The notes beneath the pieces are model-generated. The model worked only from the letters and a program-made list of their open reading frames with translations. It was not told the origin of the DNA and searched no databases. The translations under genes and the position numbers were made by a program. A DNA stretch of 64,000 nt, from assembly GCA_050916095.1 (NCBI GenBank), contig CP050901.1, forward strand, positions 1,178,001-1,242,000. The letters are read 5' to 3'. This stretch comes from JANPCX01 sp050916095. GTDB lineage: Bacteria; Pseudomonadota; Gammaproteobacteria; Burkholderiales; Burkholderiaceae_C. This document shows, piece by piece, positions 1 to 8,236 of this stretch. Position 1 is the stretch's first letter. Every line of letters starts with the position of its first letter.

Positions 1-273
1 TCTTGCGCCGCCGCCCCCAAACTCCCGTAGCGGCATCGTGCTCGTCCACGCAGGTATGCGCACAGGTCCGGCTATGAAGTCAGCGCACCAGGTCACTCGG
101 CGCCACTTGCTCACGCTCGCACAAGTCCAACCAACTCCTTGGGCAATTTGAGGCTCAGCGACACCCCCTTGGCCCGGTACGCCCGTGGCTTTTTCTGGTT
201 TGCTGGGCTTGGGGCGGCTGAACAGCGATGTTCGGGTCGGTGCGGGTGCTGTTGGTTGCGTTTCATCAGTCAT
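1..273 (-). CDS. short open frame running off the left edge, possibly frameshifted
   Basis: An ATG at 273 opens a frame with no stop to the window edge (91 codons). It begins MTDETQPTAPAPTRTSLFSR. After about 30 residues a different frame reads more like a protein (KGVSLSLKLPKEL). I suspect a small gene with a frameshift, in line with the decayed recombinase next to it, but I do not recognise the product. It lies downstream of the recombinase remnant on the same strand. Confidence 0.2.
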   Translation of the reverse strand, partial: MTDETQPTAPAPTRTSLFSRPKPSKPEKATGVPGQGGVAEPQIAQGVGWTCASVSKWRRVTWCADFIAGPVRIPAWTSTMPLREFGGGGAR

Positions 274-343
274 GGTCGCTCTCTCGTTGTGGATGGTCTC
301 GGTGGTGTGGTGGTGATGTGGTGGTGGTGTCAGCGCGTTGGGA

Positions 344-1534
344 TCAATCTCCGAACTGCGCCTCTTCCCGCGCCTCGCTGTCCAGCTGCTCATGCAGGGC
401 GTCTAAAATCGCCGTCTGGCGCGTTGTTGGGCGCTGGCCAAGGGGCAGGCAGGGGTGCAGGGGTTTTTTCTGCCTGGCTGCGCTGTTCTTGCCGCGCTTG
501 CAACCTCTCGGGCAAGTGCACACCCCCGGATGCGTCTGGGCATGCACCTTGGCGAGCATCCCCACCGCCACCTGCGTGTAAATCTGCGTGCTGCTGATGT
601 CGCTGTGTCCGAGCATGGCTTGAATGAACCGGATGTCGGCACCGCCCTCCAGCATTTGCGTGGCCATGCTGTGCCGCCACAGGTGGCAGCCGCCTTGTTT
701 GCCGAGCTTGGCCGCCCTGATGTAACCCGCCATGCGGCCCTGTGAGTTGCGCCAGGCCCAGCGCATACCCCTCTTGCCCCAGGAAGAGTGCGCGCTCGTT
801 GTGGTTCCACGCCAGGTGCGGCCTCACCTCTTCTTGATAGCGCTGAACCCAATAGAGCGCCCGCTGGCCCAGCGGCACCAGGCGGTCTTTGCCGCCCTTG
901 CCTTGGCGGATGAGCACCAGGCCACGGTCTGCATCAATGTCGTCGGTACACAGCCCGGCCAGCTCCATGCGCCGCATGCCGGTGGCGTACAGCACTTCCA
1001 TCATGGCCCGGTCGCGTAAGCCCACCAGCGTGCTCAGGTCGGCCAGGGCCAGCACTTGCTGCGCCTCGTCGTGTGAGAGGACTTGGCGCGGGATGCGGTG
1101 GATTTGCGGGGCAGCTCCAGGTCGGCGGCGGGGTTGGCCGCGATCTCGCCTTGGCGCGTGAGCCACTTGAAGAGCGCCCGCACGGGGGCGAGTTTGCTCT
1201 TTTGGCTGACGGTACTGAGGGGCTCACCGTTCTTCTTGCGGTAGTGGTGCAGGTGGCGCTGGTAGCGCTCCAGGATTTGGCGGCTGACCTGTTCGGGGTG
1301 GCTGATGCCTCGGGATTCAGCCCACTCGATGAAGTCGCGCAAGTAAACCTGCAACTGGATCAAGCCCCCCTCGGGGGTGCCGCGCACAGCACGCGCCTCC
1401 AAGAAGCGGCGCATGGCTGCGAGCAGACCGCGCAGGTCGCCAGGCGCTCCAGCCGTGGGGCTGTAGACCGTCCAGCGCTGGGTGGTTTTGGGGGTGTGGG
1501 TGTAGGCCCGCTTGCCGGTCTTCATGTGGGTCAA
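344..1534 (-). pseudogene. tyrosine recombinase/integrase, broken by two frameshifts
   Basis: Three consecutive minus-strand frames together make one XerC/D-like recombinase of about 390 residues. The first (from 1534) holds the SAM-like core-binding domain. It shifts near 1095, where ELPRKS should continue into PRQVLSHDEAQQVLALAD. The second frame carries the first catalytic Arg in ATGMRRMELAGL. It shifts again near 750. The third carries the HLWRHS box, the LGHSD box and the tyrosine in SSTQIYTQVA. All catalytic motifs are present but in different frames, so no full-length enzyme can be made unless the shifts are sequencing errors. In this family the enzyme integrates and excises mobile DNA. 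It lies next to the primase gene on the same strand and is probably the integrase of the decayed element that covers 1-7 kb. Confidence 0.85.
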
Positions 1535-1657
1535 CCCCTCAGTGCGCCTGTACGACTACGACAGGCGCGGAACTGACTTCGCCGTATCTATGCACTTTTG
1601 CGCCGTTGATGGGTGAATCGGCCTCGTCGTCAAGGTTGGCGCGGGATGGCGACTGAT

Positions 1658-4600
1658 TCACCAACCCCAACTTGGCCCCAACTTGAGGGCAACTTGGGCC
1701 CAACTTGGCACCAACTTGCGCCGCTTGAACCCCAACTTGCGCTTGTCGTACTGCCGCAATTTCATGCCCGCCGTCATGGTTGTGTCGTAGTTCGTGCCGC
1801 TGTTTCGTCCCAGCTCGGCAGGATCAAGCAAACCGCACAGGTGGCGGCGCTGCTCGCTACCTGCCGCTTCATCGCCACCGTCCCACAGCAATTCATAACG
1901 CAAGCTGTGACCCCGGTTGCCCGCGTGAACCAGCAGGTATTCCATGTCGGCCAGCCTGGCGCAATGCACCTTGAGCTGGTTGTCACTCCACTGCGTGGCG
2001 TCGCGTATGTCCTTGCGCGTGAAGCGCACATCACGGGGACGCACCTGCTGTGCGGCAGCACGCGCATGCACCATGGCGCGGGTGAGCTGGAGAAGCCTTC
2101 GTGTCTGCGGCGGCAATTCGTCCAGCGTGCGGCCCAGCACCTCGTGCGCAATCTGGTTGGCCAGCTCGATGTCGCTGCGGCTGACCTCGATGTAGCGCAG
2201 CACTTGGCTTGCGTGCACCACCTCCTTCACCTCACGCTGGTGCTGATGCAACAGCGCAATGGAACGGATCAGGGTGAGGTACTTCATATGGTCGCGCCGC
2301 GTGCGCGTCTTGTCCGCCAAGAAGGTGAGCTGGTCCGCATACGGATTGACCACCGCCACGCTGGCCAAGAGTCGCTGCGCGTTGTGGTGCACCGCTTCAA
2401 TGGCCGCCCGCTGCGACGATTGCAGCAAACCCTCCAGCGTCTGCTTGTGCCGCTGCCGCGCATGGATGGCGGCGGTCTGCTCCCGGCTTTCGTTCACGGC
2501 CAAGACAAGGCACCGGTTCATCAGCTCTTCGTCCACATCGATGGCGGTCGTGGTCAGCATCAGCATCACCGGGCCTTTGACGGTGTATTGCCGCGTCCGC
2601 AAGTCGCCCGTGGCTTCGTCCTTGGCGGTGCTGGCAATGGTGAGTTCTCCATCGGACTGGAGCAGTTTCAACGCATAAGCGGCTTGCCTCACGCCTTCCT
2701 CTTCCGCAATGGCCAGAATCTTGTGCTGCACGTTCGTCTCGCCCAGGTAGAACAGGCTCTGGCCCGTCATCGCGCTGTACCGAATGCGCTCCTCCTCGGG
2801 GATCAGTTGAAGCACCGCGTCCATCAAGGAAGACTTGCCTGCCGCGCTGGAGCTTTGAATCAGCACGGCCAAGGGTGCATCCAGCTTGCGACTGACGGCG
2901 GCAAGGTAAGCGGCCATCAGGTTCATGTCCTCGCCCACCACACCCAAGGCGTGCAGGTCGTCCACCACGCGCTGCATCAGGTTCGGCGTGCGCAGCAGTT
3001 CCAGGGCCGCACGTTCATCGTCAGCGGACAGGATCGGGGCGCGGGCCGTGGCGTTTCCGCGCTGCTCCCGGCCTTGCGCCAAGAGTTCGTCTTGCAGCGT
3101 CTCAAGCCGCAGCAGCACCGCACCGAGTTCGCGCTTCACCGCCTCTTCACCCATGCCCAGCTCCACACTGGCCGCACGCAAGAAGGAACCCCGGCTTCTG
3201 GCGGCGTACAAGTCCAGGGTGTCCACGAAGTACGCCTGTCCTGAGCCTGACGAAGCGGCGCCCAGCGTGCTGTCTGCGGAGGCACCTGGTTCAGCCTTGC
3301 GCCGCGCTTGCAGGTTCACTTTCATCTGCTCGGCGCTGGTGTTCTTCTTCCAGCCCCGCACGCGCCACGTGATGCCGCCGGTGTCGATGTGCATTTCATC
3401 GGGAAGATCAGCAGGCAGCGCCTGCACGTCTTTGGATTGCGCCTGCGGCGCGACCAAGGGCGCGGCGGCTAAAGAAGAAGCCTCCCGTGCGCTGTCCGTG
3501 GTGGCCCGCGCTACATCATCAACCTGGGAGATTTTTTCTTCAGCCGCTGGCTGCTTTTGCGGTGGCGCGGCTTGCTCAATCTGCGCTTTGAATTTCGGCA
3601 CACCACCAATCCACACCGCCTGGCGCAGCACCAAGGCCAAGGCTTTGTCGGCGGGCTGCATCTTCTGCGCGTACTCGTTGGCGTCCATGCCTTTGGGGAA
3701 CACCACGCGCAGCACCTCCAAGCCTTCGGCAATCAACAGCGCGGCCAGCTTGTCCGCCGCACGGTCACCGGCTTCATCACGGTCATAGGCAAGGAACACG
3801 CGCTCGATCTGGTTCGCCTTGAAGGCCTGCAAGATGTCGTCGGTGAAGCCCTCCACGCCGTAGCTGCTGGTGACGTTTTGGAACCCCGCACACCAGAAGG
3901 TCATGGCGTCAATCAAGGCTTCGCACAGGATCACTTCGCGCTGGCCGCTTTCACGCTGTCCAGCCGCCACCACACCCGCCAGGTTGAACACGCCTGCATG
4001 CGGACCCGGCAAGTAAAGATGCTTCGGCGTGCCAGGCCGCAAGTCGTCGCGCAGCTTGCGGCCATACACCTCGACCACGTTTCCAGCCGCATCGAACAAG
4101 GGCACCACCAAGCTGCCATTGAAGTGCTCATGTCCGCTCTCCCGAATCAATCCCACCCGCTGCAACTGGCTGCGCAAGCTGGCCCCGTCCTTGGACTTCT
4201 TCACCGGCAAGCGCAGCCCCAAGGTGCGGTCGGCCACGCCCAAGCGGAAGTTGTCCACCAGGCCTGGGTGCGTGAGGCCACGCGAGACCAGGTAAGCCAT
4301 GGCCGAGCCCTCATGCGTGGCGGTGTCCTTCAAACGCTGGTGGTAATAGTCGATGGTTTGCACCAGCAAGGCCTGGTCGTCGGCGTCCAATTCCACTGGC
4401 GCGGGCAAGGCGCGCACGGTGCTGTGCTTCGGGGGTGTGGTCGGTTCAGCCGATGGAGCCACAGCAGCAGCTAAAGAAGAAGCCCCAGGCTGTGCACCCA
4501 TCTCCGCCTTCAGCACCTCCACCGCATGCCGGAACGACAGGCCCCGGTGTTTCATCACCCAGTCAATCGCACCACCACCGACCTGACACCCAAAGCAGTG

Positions 4601-4777
4601 CCACAGGTTTTTGCGTGGCGTCACCACCAGGCTGGCTTGATCGTCCGCGTGGAACGGGCACCGCCCCAGCCAGTCCTTGCCTGACTTCCTGAGTTCCACC
4701 CCCGCCGCCTCCACCAAGCGCAACACGCTGACTTCTTCTTTTAGCCGCTCAAGCTCTTGCTGGGGGATGCGTGCCAT
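1658..4777 (-). CDS. CHC2 zinc-finger primase fused to a P-loop ATPase (mobile-element replication protein)
   Basis: The 1039-residue protein starts with a DnaG-type CHC2 zinc finger (C40, H43, C61, C64). A Toprim domain follows, with the acidic residue in VILCEALIDAM (E286) and the DRD triad in LAYDRDEAGD (332-334). The second half holds a P-loop in SSSAAGKSSL (about 642-651) and a helicase-like region that includes LMLTTTAIDVDEELMNRC. Primase-helicase fusions of this kind are usual in integrative elements and phage satellites, where they start replication of the element. The linker (about 400-515) is low-complexity, and residues 508-517 (ASSGSGQAYF) translate a stretch resembling the dispersed TTCGACAGGCTCAG repeat. 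The gene is divergent from the XRE regulator and shares its 123-bp promoter region. The exact replication role is inferred. Confidence 0.85.
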   Translation of the reverse strand: MARIPQQELERLKEEVSVLRLVEAAGVELRKSGKDWLGRCPFHADDQASLVVTPRKNLWHCFGCQVGGGAIDWVMKHRGLSFRHAVEVLKAEMGAQPGASSLAAAVAPSAEPTTPPKHSTVRALPAPVELDADDQALLVQTIDYYHQRLKDTATHEGSAMAYLVSRGLTHPGLVDNFRLGVADRTLGLRLPVKKSKDGASLRSQLQRVGLIRESGHEHFNGSLVVPLFDAAGNVVEVYGRKLRDDLRPGTPKHLYLPGPHAGVFNLAGVVAAGQRESGQREVILCEALIDAMTFWCAGFQNVTSSYGVEGFTDDILQAFKANQIERVFLAYDRDEAGDRAADKLAALLIAEGLEVLRVVFPKGMDANEYAQKMQPADKALALVLRQAVWIGGVPKFKAQIEQAAPPQKQPAAEEKISQVDDVARATTDSAREASSLAAAPLVAPQAQSKDVQALPADLPDEMHIDTGGITWRVRGWKKNTSAEQMKVNLQARRKAEPGASADSTLGAASSGSGQAYFVDTLDLYAARSRGSFLRAASVELGMGEEAVKRELGAVLLRLETLQDELLAQGREQRGNATARAPILSADDERAALELLRTPNLMQRVVDDLHALGVVGEDMNLMAAYLAAVSRKLDAPLAVLIQSSSAAGKSSLMDAVLQLIPEEERIRYSAMTGQSLFYLGETNVQHKILAIAEEEGVRQAAYALKLLQSDGELTIASTAKDEATGDLRTRQYTVKGPVMLMLTTTAIDVDEELMNRCLVLAVNESREQTAAIHARQRHKQTLEGLLQSSQRAAIEAVHHNAQRLLASVAVVNPYADQLTFLADKTRTRRDHMKYLTLIRSIALLHQHQREVKEVVHASQVLRYIEVSRSDIELANQIAHEVLGRTLDELPPQTRRLLQLTRAMVHARAAAQQVRPRDVRFTRKDIRDATQWSDNQLKVHCARLADMEYLLVHAGNRGHSLRYELLWDGGDEAAGSEQRRHLCGLLDPAELGRNSGTNYDTTMTAGMKLRQYDKRKLGFKRRKLVPSWAQVALKLGPSWGW

Positions 4778-4827
4778 GGGTGCTTGTCCTTTCCTGACCG
4801 CGTTGTAGGGTCAATTCCTGTCAAGGG

Positions 4828-4849
4828 CCTTTATAGTAACTTATAAAGG
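4828..4849. promoter_or_regulatory. inverted-repeat operator between primase and XRE regulator
   Basis: CCTTTATA and TATAAAGG form perfect 8-bp arms around a 6-base spacer, midway in the 123-bp divergent intergenic region. Just downstream, TGTTATGCT (4854-4862) resembles an extended -10 box reading toward the XRE gene. I infer that this is the binding site of the adjacent XRE protein, controlling both divergent transcripts. Confidence 0.5.
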
Positions 4850-4900
4850 TTCCTGTTATGCTACTTTACCTCCTGGATTAAAAAACGGCTCCCTACACTC

Positions 4901-5356
4901 ATGGACACTTCAAGCATCAGGTTTTTTCTGCCCATGAGTTTTTCAGAGCGACTGTCTGCGCTGCGCAAGGAATGCGGCTTCACGCAGCAGCAAATGGCCG
5001 ACAAGATCGGCATGCATGTCTCCCAGCTCAAGCGCTATGAGTCCGGCGCTTCGCAACCCACCATCGAGGTTTTCAGGCGTATCGCTCTGGCGCTCAATGT
5101 CAGCGCGGACATGCTTCTTTTTGAGGAGAACGAGCGTGGCCCCGATGAGCGAATGAAGCTGCAATTCGAGGCGCTGTCTCATCTGGACGATAAAGAGCGC
5201 GACGCCGTGCAGACCATGATTGCGGGCGTCCTTCACATGCACGACGCCAAGCGCTGGACTCAGGCGGCCAGTGCTGCTTCCGGTAGCTCGGCCACCATCG
5301 CCACCACCACTGCCGCAGTCAAGACGCCCAAGCGTCAGAAGGTCAAGGCACGATGA
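4901..5356 (+). CDS. XRE-family helix-turn-helix regulator
   Basis: The 151-residue protein has a Cro/CI-type HTH at about residues 14-70: LSALRKECGFTQQQMADKIG, then the recognition helix in MHVSQLKRYESGASQPT. The C-terminal half is charged and then Ala/Thr-rich with a basic tail. It probably represses the element's genes from the 4828-4849 inverted repeat. Translation may start at ATG 4901 or at ATG 4934 (MSFSERLSAL); no strong ribosome binding site separates them. Its stop overlaps the start of the next gene as ATGA (5353-5356), so the two are probably translationally coupled. Confidence 0.85.
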   Translation: MDTSSIRFFLPMSFSERLSALRKECGFTQQQMADKIGMHVSQLKRYESGASQPTIEVFRRIALALNVSADMLLFEENERGPDERMKLQFEALSHLDDKERDAVQTMIAGVLHMHDAKRWTQAASAASGSSATIATTTAAVKTPKRQKVKAR

Positions 5357-6621
5357 GCCGGGCGGACGAGCGCGTGCGTGATGTGCGCTTCAGCGAAGAC
5401 AGCTTGATGGTGGAGTTGATGGATGGCCGCGCCATCCATGTCCCACTGGCTTGGTACCCGCGCCTGAGCAATGCCACGGCGGATCAGCGCAACCACTGGG
5501 AGGTCTGCGGCGGGGGCTTCGGCATCCACTGGCACGAGCTGAACGAAGACCTGTCCACCGAAGGCTTGCTGCGTGGTGCCCCTGCCCAAGTGGCAACTGA
5601 AGTAGCGGCTGAGTTTGCCAATGATCCGGCGTTTGGCATGTGGCGCGACCGCGAAGACATGACCGACGTGGCCGCTTATATCCGGCGCATTCGTGAGCCG
5701 CGTTTTAATCGGGATGGCTTGCACAATGAGCGGCCCGAGGCCACCCCTGCGACCCAAGCACAAACCACCCCGCCCGCACAGAACGAGGACATGCCTGCCG
5801 AGATTGATTTTTCAAGCGGCAAGCGCGGGCAGTTTTGTAAAGCAGGCACGCAAATCAACTTGCCCGATCCCTCGTCGCTTTCTTCACAGGCCCGTCTCCG
5901 TGCAGGCGAGGAACTGCGGGCTTTTGGGGATCGGCTGCCGCTTGATGAACTCACGCCTGAGATTGAGCAAGAGATCGTAGACCTGGTGCGTACCGTTCGC
6001 GCTGAGATGCGTGCGCAACGCGACTTGATAGCAAACCGTCCCACCTTGGCCATGACCACCATTCAAGTTGAATTGTCCGACGCCATCGCACAGGCCGCAA
6101 AGGACGCAGGACTGCTCACACCACAGATGCTGGAGCGACTGCTCACCCGGGCCATTGAGCAAAGACAAGCCGCCGATGCCCCCTTGTCGGTGGCCGAGCG
6201 CGTGGCCGCTGCAGGCATTGCGCCCATGAGCATGGAAGAGATCAATGCAGAGGTGAAGGCCGTCCGCGCTGAGCGCAGGCAGCGCGCTGAATCAGGCCAT
6301 GTGCCAACTGACAATGCGCCCACTGACACCATGAAGGATGAATACGATTTTTCTAATGCACAGCAGGGAAAGTTTTACAAGCCCGATGTGCGACTGATTC
6401 CGCCAGCCACCGATGAAGGACAAGCGGTTGATGAATTGAGGGCTTTGCTGTCTGAGCGCCAGGCCCAAGCGCAGCGCGGCGAGTTGATGGGTGGCAGCAT
6501 CACCGATGTGGCCGCTGAGGCGCTGACATCTTCACCGCCAAACTCACAGCACAACCCGCCGCAAAACGGTCAACCAACGTGCGGCCGTATGCATGGTCGT
6601 CTGCCCTCACCACGGGTTTGA
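5353..6621 (+). CDS. DUF2442-domain protein with several antitoxin-like tail modules
   Basis: This 422-residue protein appears to be a chain of antitoxin-like pieces. Residues 1-75 resemble DUF2442. Residues 82-118 (FGMWRDREDMTDVAAYIRR) resemble a VapB-type tail. Residues 150-165 (EIDFSSGKRGQFCKAG) and 329-344 (DEYDFSNAQQGKFYKPD) are two copies of the DFS...GxF(C/Y)K motif that ends many BrnA/CopG-type antitoxins. Residues 235-272 (MTTIQVELSDAIAQAAKDAG) and 291-311 (PMSMEEINAEVKAVRAERR) look like two more antitoxin segments, and 356-392 like another. The frame is continuous. It is coupled to the XRE gene by a 4-bp overlap. No toxin gene follows on this strand; the next genes are a convergent ParDE pair. 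The module assignments rest on my memory of these families, and the combined function is unknown. Confidence 0.7.
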   Translation: MSRADERVRDVRFSEDSLMVELMDGRAIHVPLAWYPRLSNATADQRNHWEVCGGGFGIHWHELNEDLSTEGLLRGAPAQVATEVAAEFANDPAFGMWRDREDMTDVAAYIRRIREPRFNRDGLHNERPEATPATQAQTTPPAQNEDMPAEIDFSSGKRGQFCKAGTQINLPDPSSLSSQARLRAGEELRAFGDRLPLDELTPEIEQEIVDLVRTVRAEMRAQRDLIANRPTLAMTTIQVELSDAIAQAAKDAGLLTPQMLERLLTRAIEQRQAADAPLSVAERVAAAGIAPMSMEEINAEVKAVRAERRQRAESGHVPTDNAPTDTMKDEYDFSNAQQGKFYKPDVRLIPPATDEGQAVDELRALLSERQAQAQRGELMGGSITDVAAEALTSSPPNSQHNPPQNGQPTCGRMHGRLPSPRV

Positions 6622-6662
6622 GGTCACACACTGTGACCTCAAACGCAGGCTGCCCCCCCCGT

Positions 6663-6959
6663 TTAATTGAACCCGCCGCGCTCGGCCAGCGCAGCAGTGT
6701 CGCGGGCACCATGCAACACACGAACAATCACCAGGTGCTCGGCAGTCGCGGTGTAGTAAATCGCGTAGGCCCCGTAAAACGTCACCCGAAGGCCGGGGGC
6801 AAACATGTCGCGCTTGGCACCAATTTGCGGTGAATGCAGCAGCGGCCTGAATGTGTTTTCAACGGCGTCAAGGAACCGCGTCGCAACCGCCTCAGAGGCT
6901 TCCAGTGCGATGTACGCCCACAGCTCTGCCAAATCGGTTTCGGCGGCCTCCGTCAGCAA
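6663..6959 (-). CDS. parE: RelE/ParE-family toxin
   Basis: The 98-residue protein has the ParE fold signature: an N-terminal helical hairpin (TEAAETDLAELWAYIA) and the C-terminal strands GLRVTFYGAYAIYYTATAEH and LVIVRVLHGARD. Family members block DNA gyrase or cleave mRNA at the ribosome and are held in check by the cognate antitoxin. It begins 5 bp after the stop of the upstream ParD-like gene on the same strand, the usual antitoxin-toxin order. Length and motifs are intact, so it is probably functional. ParE and RelE activity cannot be told apart from sequence here. Confidence 0.85.
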   Translation of the reverse strand: MLTEAAETDLAELWAYIALEASEAVATRFLDAVENTFRPLLHSPQIGAKRDMFAPGLRVTFYGAYAIYYTATAEHLVIVRVLHGARDTAALAERGGFN

Positions 6960-6964
6960 GAGGG

Positions 6965-7264
6965 TCAGCGGCTGGCTAATAGCTTTCTCCCCCGTTCAAT
7001 GATCTTGGCCTGGTCGAATGCGCTGGTCTTGCCCGCCTCTAAATCTGCCAAACCTTTGTTGATGTCAGCCTTGAGCGTAGCGAACCCATGCAGTTGCAAG
7101 GCTCGTTTGGTTTGCCAATCGTGAATTGCCTCGCGCACCACCTCGCTGGTGGTGGTGTAGTCGCCACCAGCCACGGCGTCCTTCAGGAGTTGGGCCATGT
7201 CGGTCGGCATGCTGATGGTCAAGCGTTCAATGGACGGGGTAGCTGTGCTTTCTCCCCCTCCCAT
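6965..7264 (-). CDS. parD: ParD-like ribbon-helix-helix antitoxin
   Basis: IERLTISMPTDMAQLLKDAV forms the ribbon and first helix, and YTTTSEVVREAIHDWQTKRA the second helix of a ribbon-helix-helix DNA-binding domain. The C-terminal part (ADINKGLADLEAGKTSAFDQ) is the usual toxin-wrapping tail. I chose ATG 7264 (MGGGES). An upstream ATG at 7309 would add 15 residues unlike the family. It is directly upstream of the ParE-like toxin and probably represses the pair. The module closes the decayed element and may act as its addiction system. Confidence 0.82.
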   Translation of the reverse strand: MGGGESTATPSIERLTISMPTDMAQLLKDAVAGGDYTTTSEVVREAIHDWQTKRALQLHGFATLKADINKGLADLEAGKTSAFDQAKIIERGRKLLASR

Positions 7265-7309
7265 CGCCCAAAGCAAGCAGTCTGAACTTACTTGTCGCCG
7301 TAAAGACAA

Positions 7310-7468
7310 CTGGCTGCCATGACGCGAATTCGACGCGTGTGAATTTCTTGCGCGTCCTTTTTATTCTTTGAAGGCCCCTGCCAGGCCGCCGGAGGCACCC
7401 CCCCCTCTGTCGGTTGGGCTCTGCCTATGAACCCGCCAAGATAGCGCCTTTTTATCCTTGGTCAGTCC
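7310..7468. other. intergenic left flank of the Mu/Tn7-like transposon
   Basis: No gene was seen. The left end of the transposon should lie here or slightly further left, but I could not find a convincing inverted match to the right end near 10.63-10.78 kb. A poly-C run (seven C, about 7399-7406) is present. Confidence 0.4.
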
Positions 7469-8065
7469 ATGCGAACCTACTACCCCAGCCTCGAAGCAAT
7501 ACACCAACAAACAATGCAATTGCAATCCGAGCGCTGCACGCATTGCGGACAAACCCATCAATTGGTCTCGCACGGCTTCATCCGTAAAAAACAGCGCTGC
7601 GGCGATCTTCGCTTGGTCGGCAAGCGCGTGTTTTGCTCCAACCGACACCACCACAGCGGCTGCGGTCGCACCATGCAGCTTTACCTGGATTCAACCTTGC
7701 GTTATTTGCACTATGCAGGCCGCAACGTGGTGATCTTTGTGCTGTTGCTGCTGACTGGCGTGTCCACCTGTGCGGCTTACACGCAAGCTACCGGCGCTTG
7801 TACACCGCGCCATGCCTATCGCTGGGTGCAGCGCCTGTTTGTCCAGATCACCATCCACCGCAGCCTGTTCCATCAACCACTGCTGGAGTCTGCGCCAACA
7901 CACCCCACCGAGCCTGCGCCGCAGGGCCGCATCCCGTCCCGTGATTTCCCCCACGCCTGGCCCCATCTCAAGTTGTTGACTTCCACATGGGCTGCCTTGC
8001 TGCGCCACTTCAAGCAGCCGCTATGCCAAGCGTTTCAGTCACAACTGCAACGCTCGTTTTTTTGA
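7469..8065 (+). CDS. transposon-associated zinc-ribbon protein
   Basis: The 198-residue protein has an N-terminal zinc ribbon (CTHCGQ at about residue 23, then a second cysteine pair in FCSNRHHHSGCGR near 56-66), a hydrophobic stretch (NVVIFVLLLLTGVSTC), and an unremarkable C-terminal half. I believe such proteins accompany this type of transposase-ATPase operon, perhaps to bind DNA ends, but the biochemical role is not known to me. It is 171 bp upstream of the transposase start, the only sizeable gap in the operon. Confidence 0.65.
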   Translation: MRTYYPSLEAIHQQTMQLQSERCTHCGQTHQLVSHGFIRKKQRCGDLRLVGKRVFCSNRHHHSGCGRTMQLYLDSTLRYLHYAGRNVVIFVLLLLTGVSTCAAYTQATGACTPRHAYRWVQRLFVQITIHRSLFHQPLLESAPTHPTEPAPQGRIPSRDFPHAWPHLKLLTSTWAALLRHFKQPLCQAFQSQLQRSFF

Positions 8066-8236
8066 CTCCTTCGTTGACTTGACCACTTGCTGCGGTCACC
8101 TCACTGCCATCGCACCCGGTCGCCCCCGCTACTGACTTTTTCTCTTGCCCGCAACAGCAACAGGTTTTGGCACTGCCCAACATGCTGCCGCCTGCATAGC
8201 CTCGCCTCCTCGTTTTCAACAACAGGAGGTGACCCC

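Noticed and set aside
1613..3244. 543-residue plus-strand frame across the primase-ATPase gene
   Set aside because: Composition is His/Gln-rich and it lies fully opposite a gene with clear domains; it is an antisense shadow.
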